A stretch of DNA of 64,000 nucleotides from Cristatella mucedo. Lineage: Eukaryota > Bryozoa > Phylactolaemata > Cristatellidae. The position numbers were made by a program, and so were the translations under genes. The stretch is taken from positions 1,769,001 through 1,833,000 of the forward strand of contig WPIO01000065.1 in the NCBI GenBank assembly GCA_009760855.2. The letters run 5' to 3'. Positions 34,923 through 45,399 of the stretch are shown here, piece after piece. Position 1 is the first letter of the stretch; every line of letters starts with the position of its first letter. The notes below the pieces were generated by a model. That model saw only the letters and a program-made list of their open reading frames with translations, did no database searches and was not told where the DNA came from.

Positions 34923-35070
34923 TTATATATATAATTCATTTGTCTAGCGCCCAAAGAGAACTTGATCTCAATTCAAGCACTTCACACATGCCTCGGGGCT
35001 TGAGCCCACGACCTCAGCCAGGCCACGGTCGGGGCGAGCACCTTAAACCCTGGACCAAACCAGCTCGGTG
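34915..35070 (-). mobile_element. SINE-2 with (TA)n(TG)n outgrowth
   Basis: Minus strand: head 'ccgagctggtttggtccagg', B box 'ggtcgtgggctcaagccccg', tail 'gtgcttgaattgagatcaag', 'ttctctttgggcgctagac'. The 3' end continues through (TA)n into the long (TG)n at 34832-34915. Confidence 0.83.
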
Positions 35071-35074
35071 GCGT

Positions 35075-36345
35075 CAGTTTCTTGTGGTTATCAGTCTTGG
35101 TTCGCCAGACTCACCGCATGTCAAGACAGTACCGATGGCGTCGGAGACAAAAAGCCGTAGCGATGCAGTCTGCTGCCCACGTGGAATGCCAAGTTCCACG
35201 TGGGCAGGCCTCGTTGCTTGGCCACCGGCCGCAGAGAGCACCGATTACGAATAGCCTGATCCCCCACCGACGACCGGCGTCCGGAGGTGAGCGGGGCACG
35301 AGCAATGCAGCTGTACTTATCCACTCCCTTCTGGGCCGCCACGGCCAGGGTATCGACAGTTCCGTCGAATGGAACCTGCTGTCGAAAATAACTGCGTCCG
35401 GGCCGTTTCTGACGACGATCTTTCTCTCTGCCTGGCTCGTCAACCGATGTATAGTAATTTGCCTGACCACTACGCCCATATTATGTCCAGCCGCATAAGA
35501 AACCGTATGCTGCCACATCAAGTCAGCTATTACTCTCTTAGCATGCCGCCACCTCAAAGGATCTCTAATTTGTGAGTCACTGGCATTTATAGTACCCAGC
35601 CACAGCAGGTATGGCCAATCGCTGGCCTCTTACAGCGAAGCGAGCCCTTCGAAAATACACGCCTTTCCGCTCAGCAGCGCATAGTCGCACTCTTGCTTTC
35701 TGCTGAAGTGCACGCTATCCGAGGTAGAAGTCCTGTAAAATACGCTCAATGGTGCCTTTTGGCATCCGATCATCACTCACTAGGAATCTAAAGCTTCAGC
35801 TCCTTCTCCAGGTCGAGTTGTAGAGCAGTCTACTCAAAAAACCGTGAACCGCATTATTCGCATTATCGCGATGCACTGGTCAGACTCCAACGAGGGAACA
35901 CGGTTAAGGACTGGCACTTTGTGGTAGTGGAAAACATGACAACGCTAGCAGCCTTGGGTATAGACTTCAATAAAAAAGTTCCTCAGTGGTAATTGAGGGA
36001 TGCCAGGGACTCTTACATGAAGAATATAATTTGTAAGATAGCGTACTTCCATAAGAAATGCCGGCGATTCCGGAAAGTAGTGTTATCTTCTGGGTTAGAA
36101 AAGTGAACCTCATGAACACACCGGTGACATTTTGTGTCTATCAGTCAATTGACCATGCTGAACCTGTTTCAGAATTAGTGTGCTCGGGGCGATGGCAACG
36201 ATGGGAATAGCCTGCATGAACTTGATGTGGACACGATAGCATTCCATTTCTTAGGGAAGCAGAGGTAATAACTAACAAGTTTATATCAAACATTTTCCAA
36301 GAATTTTCCAAATACTACCAGGTTTTAGGAATTTTTAATGAGCTC
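35075..36345. other. NSUN7-like intron with unexplained open frames
   Basis: The minus-strand frame 35111-35557 (148 codons) and plus-strand frames here have no recognised motif. The last few hundred bases may be further decayed gypsy sequence. Confidence 0.35.
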
Positions 36346-36349
36346 TAGC

Positions 36350-36735
36350 TCAACTCAATGCTGAAGCCGCAAGCATTGCCTGTGCGACTTTACCAAAAGA
36401 GCATTCCACCCGCTCTCCGTGCCGTAGTTAAGAAGAGGCTAAGTTAAAATGCTGGAAGACGGTATCATTGCAAAATTCCCAAGTCAACCCCAACAAATGA
36501 TTGTCAGAGAACGCTCAGGAGACCATGGAATTTGTGTCAATTATTGCCAACTTAATATGATCTTTGTGAGAAGCAGCTACCCATTGCCGAATTTCACAGA
36601 GGCGGTTTATCAGCTTCACAAATACAAGAATTTTGCATGCCTCATTACGACACCTACTTACCACCACATTCAATTCGCTTTAGCAGATAGACTAGAAGCG
36701 GCTGTGCCATTACCATTACATTTGTGGCCTATACC
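36350..36735 (+). mobile_element. Ty3/gypsy-type reverse transcriptase fossil
   Basis: The reading frame shifts once, near 36446. Before it comes 'ALPVRLYQKSIPPALRAVVK', like the region ahead of RT in gypsy elements (RRIPxALRExVKxEL). After it come MLEDGIIAKFPSQPQQMIV, GICVNYCQLNMIFVRSSYPL and TPTYHHIQFALADR, equivalent to 'LLxxGIIxPSxSPWASPxVxVxKK', 'R(F/M)CVDYRxLNxxTxxDxYPLP' and 'LxSGYHQI'. The catalytic YVDD region, integrase and LTRs were not seen. Inactive. Confidence 0.72.
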
Positions 36736-36872
36736 AGTATTCTAGTATACTATTCAAACTCAACAATGCACCCGGATACATCCCAGTGTGTTGTCAATGA
36801 GATCATTCATTTACTTGACACAAATTGTTTCGATAATACTTCGACGACTGAATCTGCTTTCATGAAATCATT

Positions 36873-37012
36873 TTGTTTGTTTTTTAAGCATGATTTTACT
36901 TACCATTTAATTGCATTTCCCTTTGCAGCAAATATAAAGCGCCTAGAAAGAGATTAAGTTCTCTGAGGGCGCTTTATCAAGTACATTATTATTATTATTA
37001 TTATTATTATGA
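36873..37012 (+). mobile_element. LINE family A tail
   Basis: This contains 'gtttgttttttaagcatgat', 'gcagcaaatataaagcgcct', 'gttctctgagggcgcttta' and an eight-unit (ATT) run. It is 5'-truncated and follows closely on the gypsy relic. Confidence 0.88.
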
Positions 37013-37076
37013 ATATTAGGACGACCATCTTCCTCACTCCGATAAATTCCTGAGCCTTTCAAGGTCATCTATCATC

Positions 37077-37225
37077 GCCGAGCTGATTTGGCCCAGTGGT
37101 TAAGGTGCTCGCCCCAACCAAGGTCTGGCCGAGGTCGTGGGCTCGAGCCCGTGGCGTATGTGAAGTGCCTGAATAAAGATTAAGTTCTCTTAGGGTGCTA
37201 TACAAATGAATTGCATTTAATTTTT
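37077..37225 (+). mobile_element. SINE-2
   Basis: 'gccgagctgatttggcccag', 'ggttaaggtgctcg', B box 'ggtcgtgggctcgagcccg', tail 'gattaagttctcttagggtg', 'ctatacaaatgaatt'. Full length. It lies in the long NSUN7 5' intron, 65 bp after a LINE A tail. Confidence 0.88.
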
Positions 37226-37681
37226 TTTTTTATCTAGGGTCAAACTGTCTGAAAGAAGTATTGCTCTGCCTTATAGGAGGTGTATAAGGGGGATCGGATT
37301 GTTGCAGTAAGTCAATGCCGCAACCAATTTCAGTCACTCGTGATTGGCAAATACTTGAGGATATTGATGAACTGTAATAGCTTCTAGGACTTGTCTTCGG
37401 AACTGGCGAAGTACACGAGGTCTCAACACAAATCTTCAATCTCAGTGGCAAGAATCATCATTAAGCGCAAGATCAGTGACTTATCGTGTCAAATTAGACA
37501 CACATGTCGCGGGGCATGACATTTCTTAGTACACTTACACCGTTTACTGCACTGTAAAGAACCACAACTACTGCTGAAAGCATACTATTAACTTCAGGAT
37601 AAACAGCGTTAATTCACAGGAGCCTGTATTGGCAGAGGATAGTTGGGAAAGCTACAGATGCTTTACCAAGAATTGAATACC

Positions 37682-37835
37682 GGCTCGTTGGCTTGGCCCA
37701 GTGGTTAAGGTGCTCGCCCCGACAGTGGTCTGGCCGAGGTCGTCGGCTCGAGCCCCGGCGCATATGTCAAGCGCCTGGATAGAGATTTAAGGTCTCTTAG
37801 GGCGCTATACAAATGAATGTTTTTTTTAAATAGAC
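37682..37835 (+). mobile_element. SINE-2
   Basis: 'ggctcgttggcttggcccag', 'ggttaaggtgctcgcc', B box 'ggtcgtcggctcgagcccc', tail 'gcgcctggatagagatttaa', 'ggtctcttagggcgctatac'. Full length and only about 450 bp from the previous copy in the same orientation. Confidence 0.88.
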
Positions 37836-38569
37836 CCGATAGCGGTCGTGATAATAATAATAATACATAAATTAATGCAAATAAGGATGATCATGTAAAA
37901 GAACGATTTGGGAAAGCGGCTAGTTTTCTTCAACGCTGCCATAGCCGCCGGAATCTAATCAGCTGTCTGCTACGCCCTCAGCAAATGACGATCTACCACC
38001 AGCTGCAACAATCGGTCTACATTAAAGAAATTGCGAGGACTTGAATCAGCCCGATTCTGATTATACGATAGCTACACACACTAGGTCAAGAGCTATCGAA
38101 TCTCAAGTAAGGCTCCATGACTATGTCGCTGAATAAATCGTGGAGCCATCCAAGCAAACAACAGAGGAAGAGACAGTGACAAGACTTCGATACACCAAGG
38201 TCGTAGCAGTCAGTTACCACCGTGCATGGTAAATAAAGGGTCGTCTTTACTACTGCGTGTCTTATTACGGAAACTGCGAGCAAAAGATCATGCTGCCAGC
38301 GCGTCCAGCGTCCAGCCGTGCCATTTCTTTTGCGGCCGTCCCTAGTAACAATATGATAGCGGAAACTTACGTGCGGATGCTGAACGAAAAGTGCGGTATC
38401 CAAGGCCAGGCGCTCGAGAATGTATTGATCTGCAAATTTAGTAATTAAAAAATAAGCGCCTATCCTCGCGGGGCTTATATAATTAAATGAAGGGTTGACA
38501 GGGAGCAAACTAGATTGACGAAGCAGCAACGATCTCGATAGATCGGTATAACCCAAGTCATCCCGATCC

Positions 38570-38930
38570 TGCCTTGGCGTGCGCCCAAGAATGCAGTGCC
38601 TTTTTATTTATCACCGTTTGTAGCTCCACAGCCACGAAGATTAAGTGGGTGTCACGCTGGAGAGTTTTTTCTAGCGAACTCCAAGCCTAAGTGGATTACA
38701 GTATGCATCATAAGGTAGCGAAGAGAGTTTATCTCACGGAATAAAGAGAAAGTGAGAAGCGTTTCTTAGTCGGAAGGGCAGTCGAGGAAGTGAGTAGCAT
38801 GGATGTAGCAGCAAAGGTGGATTGGAAAAGATGGGCAGTTCTGTCCGCAGCTGAAGAGCTGATATCGCTGCGCAAGAAATATGAAAGTGACTTCCATAGT
38901 CTAGGATCTACGGAGAGCAAAAAACTTTCG
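38570..38930 (-). mobile_element. LINE family B 3' fragment
   Basis: The reverse strand matches the 3' end of the 7.8-9.2 kb copy. It encodes a degraded 'RLWKSLSYFLRSDISSSAAD' block equivalent to RLWNSLPQFLHNDIYSPTAD, then the 3' non-coding end with the 'gagagttttttctagcgaactc' region. 5'-truncated. It lies in the large 5' intron region of the NSUN7-like gene. Confidence 0.75.
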
Positions 38931-39949
38931 TCGCAAACGGCGTTTAAGCGCAGGGCAGCTGTTGCGTGCTTTCGAATTATTTTCTTGTATTTTTCTTTGC
39001 CTTTATTCGCTCAAACCGTGATTTTCGTCTTCGCTGCAATTCGACTAGCGCTGGACTGAAATGCGCGACAAGAGGTAGAGATGGAGTTACACCAGGGGGA
39101 GGCGCCGTGGAGTCACCGAGAGCTCTCACAGCTCTCTACTGCTCTTATAGCGAAACTCTACTACTCTGGCAACGAGACGTAAGAGATAAGACCGCGGCTT
39201 CCAGTCTTCCGAGATACAAATCCGCCGATTCTCCATTCGGATAGGAGCTTCTTTTTTGAGTGTCGAGTCAGACGAAGGTCCTGACGTAGGTGAAAGGTGA
39301 TAACCAGGCTTTTGGAGTACGGAAGCTGAAGGCGCGATCTCTTCAAAGGACAGCTAAATGTCTCGAGTCCCAAGAATTTATGGGAATAATGAAAAATATT
39401 CACAACTCCGGCAAATGAACCAATCCTCTAATGATGCGCACGGTATTGCGCTCTGACAATAATACAAAAGCAAGTGTCAGTCATTCTTAAGCCTACATGC
39501 TAAAGCAACAAGAATACGCTCGGAGCCACTAGTTAGTATGACTCTGGCAAGTAAAATGCTCTGAATCGCGTGCGGAAAAGTAAGCGCAGCATGAAGGAAT
39601 GCAAGAGATAAATTCTCTGCAGAAAACGACGTGAAGTCTGATTAAGAAGTATGCAAGACAGTTAGGCCAGAGCAAGAGAATTAAGAAACCTAAATGTCAG
39701 TGATAAAACCTATGCGATCGATGCGAGCCCTCTGCAGGAGAGTGAGAAGAAGTATAAAATGGTAGTCTCAACGTTAACCACAGTCAAGCCTTACTGTAGA
39801 GCTTTTTATCAAATGTACAAGTCTTACTGCGTGGGCAAGAGACAATTTATTAATGAGTTACGGAAGTCTAGACGAGCTTAAAAAATTGCGTGGACCGGCT
39901 TGGCTTAAATGTCCTCGTTAAAGTTGCTCGACTTTTGCAGTAATTCCTA

Positions 39950-40860
39950 CCGTAAAGTAGGGAGACTTGATAGAGGAGCTAATGTGGTCATCTAGTGAAA
40001 GATAATTTTGGAAAAGGACGCTTGAACTCCGTGCACAGGTGACAGGACACACGCTGGGTGAGCCCATCTAGATGGTTGGGTTTTCCATTACATGACTAGC
40101 GCTAGGTTTTCCCATAACTGGTTAGTTGGTTATATCCTTGGATTTGAGAAAGCTCTATGTCATCCAAGTGCGATTTTGATAAATGAATTGAATTTATATG
40201 TATATATAATTCATTTGTATAGCGCCCTAAGAGAACCTAATCTCTATTCAGGCACTTCCTATGTGCCACGGGTCTCGAGCCCACGACCTCGGCCAGACCT
40301 TGGTCGGGGCGAGCACCTTAACCACTGGGTCAAACCAACTCGGTGAATTTCAGCAGTCTCACTAGCAAGTGGGTTAACATGTGACTGCTGCACATTGACG
40401 TCAATGCTCTGAATTCGTTCGCTGAGATAAAGACTTAAATCATTGCAGTGCAGTGCCCATGATGCCCAGAGAGTTGACAGGTGCTCAAAACGGTCTTGGT
40501 GATTAATAGTATCACACTCTGTGGAAAGAACCAGCAAGAAAACAGAGAAACTCAACGTAAGTATGAATCTCTGAGAGGGTCGTTGTAGACTTGATACAAT
40601 GCTGACTCTGTGTGGTGGCATAGTAGAAAGCTAAAACATCTGACTGAAACTTGCTTGCTAGGTTTGATGTTGTCATGTAAGAGTTTAGCTGATCCACCAC
40701 AACTCGTTCCAGTGTCTATGAAAGGATGGGCATCAAGGAATCTAGAAGGAAGTTTCTTAAGTTCCTCTTATTCTTTGAGTGGACTTCTGAATGAGTTGTC
40801 TGATACTAGTCTCTTTGAAGAATTCAAGAACGATACTTGATTCTAAAAGGATGTTAGTTA
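39950..40860 (-). mobile_element. LINE family A internal fragment interrupted by SINE-2
   Basis: The minus strand carries RT remnants on both sides of a SINE-2 at 40195-40345. The upstream side (40350-40620) keeps STECDTINHQDRFEHLSTLW and LSLYLSERIQSIDV, equivalent to AAFDTIDHQLLLERL and LSERLQS. The downstream side (39950-40180) resembles the block after YADD. Stops and frameshifts make it non-functional. Confidence 0.7.
40195..40345 (-). mobile_element. SINE-2 nested in LINE A
   Basis: Minus strand: head 'ccgagttggtttgacccagt', B box 'ggtcgtgggctcgagaccc', tail 'gtgcctgaatagagattagg', 'ttctcttagggcgctatac', ending in a short (TA) tract with one 'tatgtatata'. LINE A pieces flank it. Confidence 0.85.
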
Positions 40861-41394
40861 CACAAATTGAGGCATGCAAAAAAGAGAACAGTAAGCTTGG
40901 GGTCTAGAGAGATAGCTAACTTCTTAAATTAGAAAATTAACTAAAAGATACAGTCAGCACTACATGTCGTTAAGGCGTAAAATAAGGTAGCTGACGAAAA
41001 GGAAGTTAAAGAGTCTGGTGGCGATTTGTCTTTCGATATATCTCAGATCTTACCTCTCTTGTGGAGAGAGTAGGTTAGAAAAAAGATCTGCTAGATCGCC
41101 ATGGGGATCTCTAGGTATGGTGGTGAGAAATCTCGAGCAACAACAAAAACCACATTGTGAGTAGTATGAGAACTCGTGACATCCTAATAAGCCGTTATGT
41201 TTCTTCCCGTGAGTAAGATTAAAAGTAAAAATCTACGAATCTTCGAAATTCCATGTACGAGATAGGAATGACTATATTTTTATAACTTTTTTTTGAGATC
41301 TCACAATTGTTAGGCCTTCGGACCCCGTAGATGCCTTTGGTGAAGCTTTGCATTTCCGCGTTCATATCGTGCACAATGCAATGCTAAAAGGAGT

Positions 41395-42900
41395 AATAAT
41401 ATTAATAACACGTGTGATAGAGCGTCCTCAGAACTCTATCTCTTTCTAGGAACTCTACGTTTGCTGCCAATGAAGCATGATCGAATGGTTAGTGTTAGCT
41501 GCTCATAGACAATAAGTATAACACTGTTAGGGGTGACATGCACAAAGTCAGCATGCAAATATGGTTAGTGGCAGCATGCATAGTGTCAGCACGCACAAGC
41601 AAATAGAGGACAAATCACATGAACCTACTAAATGCTGTGATTAATGGATGCATTTTGGTTTCTTTTAAATGCAGTCAAGTCAGGGGATGTCGTGACGCAA
41701 GTCGGAAGTGAGCCCCAGGCTTCTGGAGCATACGAACTAAAGGCACGGTCTCCAAATGATTTGAGGTTCGTACGAGGTATAGGTAAGCAGTTAGTTTCCG
41801 AAAAGCGGATGGTACGATTCTTATCCTGGTGGGAGAGTAGATTTGATAGGTAGGCTGGAGCCAAAGAATGGAGAAACCTAAAAGTGAGTGACAGAACCTT
41901 GAAGTCAATGCGTTGCTTGACTGGGAGCCAGTGCAGGTCGACTAGAAGTGCTGTGATGTGGCAACTGCGACGCTCACGGCAGACAAGCCTAGCTACAAGC
42001 GCCTGATTGAACAAGCCGGAATACCAGTGAGTTACAGAATTCAAGACGGAATGTTAAAAATTCATGGACCATTTAGATAGAGTATCCCTGACTAAAAAAA
42101 GCCCATAATTTTAGCCGTGTTATGTAGCTGAAAGGAGGCAGACTTGATTGTAGAGCTGATGTGGTCGTCTAACGAAAAGTCACTTTGGAACATGACACCT
42201 AGATTTCGTGCAGATTCAACAGGAGATAAGCTTACAGAGCCGATTATGAGCGTTAGCCTTTCCAATTTCTGAGTTACACTTGGTTTGCATATAACTAATA
42301 AGTTGGTTGTATCATCATTCAATTTAAGAAAATTTGCTGCCATCAATGTGTGGAAATCAGCAATACATGCAGCACGAGAGTTGAGAGAGTTCAAGGTGCT
42401 CGAAGGCTGCGAGGGATCAAAGCCAAGGTACAAAAGAGTGTCATCTGCATAGAAGTGAAAGCCTAGATTGTGCTTGGCAATCACATCAGCAAGAGGGAGA
42501 GTATAAACCGTGAAAAGAACAGGACCTAGCACGGAGCCCTGAGTACCCCATAATTTAGAGGTTCTTCGGATGCTCTTTATCTATTAACATCCTGGAGCTT
42601 TGGAGTCTCTCACTGAGATTGGACCTGAACCATTGCAATGCAGTGCCAGTGATGCTCAGGCGAGATGAGAGGCGCTCAAGAAGGAGTTGGTGATCGATTG
42701 TATCAAAAGCTGCCGAAAGATGGAGCAAAACAAGCTGAGATGCACTAACTAAGGCTGCATTCCTAAGTAGGTCGTTATACACCCGAAGCAATGCTGACTC
42801 TGTGGAGTGATTAGTTCTAAAATCAGTCCGAAAATTACTGGTAAGGTTGAAGTTTCAATATATAAGTTCAGCTGGTCTGCCACGACTCGCCATAAAGGAG
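41395..42900 (-). mobile_element. LINE family A, longest copy, decayed
   Basis: Three adjacent minus-strand frames cover most of the RT: 42555-42791 (HLSAAFDTIDHQLLLERLSS), 42092-42532 ([21 protein letters not shown] in [25 protein letters not shown]) and 41628-42044 (RRSCHITALLVDLHWLPVKQ, NLKSFGDRAFSSYAPEAW). The GCATGC-rich 3' UTR, hairpin tail and (ATT)-like end at 41395-41620 follow. Frameshifts and a short deletion around 42050 and 42540 break the protein, and the 5' half is absent. It lies near the 5' end of the NSUN7-like gene. Confidence 0.9.
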
Positions 42901-43518
42901 TCGGATGACCAAATCTCTGCGTGGGCAGGTAAGAGGTCGGCTATCGATTTGAGGGTTACGGGCTGAAGCCGCTACCTTCAATAAAGAGGCGAAATGTCAA
43001 CAGCCTTAATTGCTTTTATACGGCCGTCACAGTGGGACGTACTTTGGCATTTCACTAAGCTGTCTGGGTGTTCCAGCAGATGATAAAGATGGGGAATGCT
43101 CGCTCTTTGTATCTTTCTCTTTCGTGCACGTAAAGCTTTCGTGAGTGCTCGCCAGTGCCAGCGCTAGTTGTAAAATGAAGGAATCACGTGGACCGCTGGG
43201 CACAGCTGCTACAGCAAGCTTCCAATCCAGTGAGCCCGCTACGTGGGTGACGGTGGTGGAGCTTGAGACTCGTTTGCTGCAATCCCACCGCTCCTCGCCT
43301 AGTAGTGTCGAGCACAGTCGTAAAAATATGTCAAAAAAAGTAGGCTAGCCTACTCAGACATATTCCTTTCTATCGTGGCAGAGGCGCTTTAGCTGTGGGC
43401 GTGCTGCTTGCCGTTAGCCGACTAGAATTGCCTGCTATATATAAAGCTCATTCCCGCGAAAGGGATTGCAGCGAAATTACAGGTCCTTACTGTGTGCCCA
43501 AGATCCAAAGAGACTTAC

Positions 43519-43767
43519 ATTTCAGCGTAGCGTAGACGAGCTCATGCGTCAGCCTTCTCTCTTCGACGCTCGAAAAGCTCAAGGTCCTCGGAACTTGAGA
43601 CTGATCCGCTGCTAATTGTCTGTAGCGCTGTCCGAGAATCAGTCGGTATGCTTCGTCATCTGACCTCGGTGAGTGACGCAGGCTTTCGTATATATCGGCA
43701 GCCTTTTCGAATATGGCGTGAGTGTAAGGGCTTGGTAGCTTCTCTGAAAGCAGGTACCTCGACATCG
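43519..43767 (-). CDS. NSUN7: NSUN7-like gene, 5' exon
   Basis: The exon encodes LPSPYTHAIFEKAADIYESL, a spacer of about 33 residues, and then RRLTHELVYATLK. It ends at a GTAAGT donor in phase 1. This corresponds to the N-terminal region of NSUN7, where a motif of the type 'YPDSVYVMAANIFQGIRI' is followed by 'SYELAFSALKY'. NSUN7 is the most divergent member of the NOL1/NOP2/SUN family of RNA cytosine-5 methyltransferases. The start is uncertain. ATG at 43765, two bases inside a TTTTTGCAG acceptor-like site, gives MSRYLLSEKL; an alternative in-frame ATG lies at 43822. The exon that should follow it (human 'KYQDILETIL...' region) was not found between 43.5 and 32.1 kb. Confidence 0.75.
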
Positions 43768-43829
43768 CTGCAAAAAGTATGCGCGGCTTGAGTCGCCACG
43801 CTACTGATCTCTCAGCAATCATACCATCA

Positions 43830-45395
43830 ACCTGGCTGGAAGTTTCTAAAAATTTTAGAAGTTACATGCGCACAATCGACCATCCAAAATTTCAACTTGC
43901 ATGCCCTATTGGATGCAGGGAAAGGAATACTTTCGCTTCAGCCTTAGCGTGGGACCGTCGAGCAATGACAATTTGATGAAATATCTTCTACTTGAGCTCT
44001 ACACGAATAGCAGCCTTCTCAAAGTGAAATCCTGCGTTGCAGGCCTAAGATAAGACTTTGGCGCTATGGTAAGCCTGAACCCTGAAAAGGCGTAGTTTAA
44101 TTTCAAAGCAAGTCGCATCTCACTCACTTTCCTGTCAAAGAGTGGCTAATTTACAGCCTCGTTTGAGCAACCGGACGAAGAGCACGAGTGACCGTCGCCT
44201 GCTTGCCGCTGAGAGTAGCGAATTGCAAGCAGCAGCAGCATTCGAACTAGCGACTTGATAGACTGTGAGTACGTATCCGCTTGGCTAACAATCAGTAGTC
44301 ACTGCTTAACAGGTCAAGAGCAGAAGAACGTCATTCAAAATGCACAGAAATTACTTGAACAATATTCGGTCGAATGCTGGTGGTTTTAACGCCTCAGTTC
44401 CCTTGCTTTAGTTTTAATGCGACGATCATAACTAGCATAATGGCACCATTCACGGTGTTATCAATATATTTCTAGGAAAGTTCTCGATCACCAAAAGTAA
44501 GCCGTGTTGGTGAGCACTCAATGAGAGAAATGTTCACTATATTGAAATTATACTTCTCATTTTGCCTCGACATGGTTCAATGCTAGAGCCATTGAAAATG
44601 ACAGGCCGGAAGTTTGATATCCTTAGGAGATGTACAAATAGAACCTTTAGCTTGACGCTGTTTAGCATGGCAGTATTCAGAGCTGATTTTAAAAAGCATC
44701 AACTGGCCATTCTATGGTTGGAGGGTTCTAAAAGACTTTAGCCAGAACCACCGCAGGAAGATGACGGAAGAGCCATTCAAAAGGTGTTTTTAGCATCAGG
44801 TTGGGCCTCATAGGCCTTCTCGGGCGCTGAGTGACCCAGAACTTGCTCGGCAAACCGCTACGAAAGCCACTTTAGTACCCCCGTACAAATATGGTAACCT
44901 CTTAAAAATCGTAGCCTATTTTGAAAAAAGAGGTGTCGATTCAGCAAGCCGAATGAATAGACGCTTACCAGAAGTGCTGAACGGCCCCACTAAGTGCTCC
45001 ACAATGGGAGAGCGAGAGAGGCTTGGCGCCAATGGAGCGTCTACTGCAAACCTCTCCACAACCTCTTTCCGTGAGTCCGGCAAGATGGTGCGCCAAGTTG
45101 AAGAGCCTGAACTAGCGTATGTAGCTCATCATTAAAATCAATCATGCCTTGCTGCACCTGCCTTCGGTAAGCGATTGACATGCATGCATAGAATCTGCCG
45201 GCGATTCATCGTGGGGGCAAACTATTTATGTAATCTAAATTTAAAGATGGTCAGCACGTCCGTACGTTCCGTACTAGCGACTCAATGCTAATTCGCTACC
45301 CGAAGCTGACGAATAAATTTACCAGAATTAGATTTATATTCACTTTACAAAAAATACTAAATTTTAACGCTGAGATAATTTCCCTTGAATTTCTA
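43830..45395. other. Intergenic, nothing recognised
   Basis: Only short frames without motifs. This is probably the region upstream of the NSUN7-like gene. Confidence 0.5.
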
Positions 45396-45399
45396 CGGG

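Noticed and set aside
43145-43348. Small plus-strand protein starting MKESRGPLG
   Set aside because: No domain, no splice context, and it lies close to the 3' side of an NSUN7 exon on the other strand.
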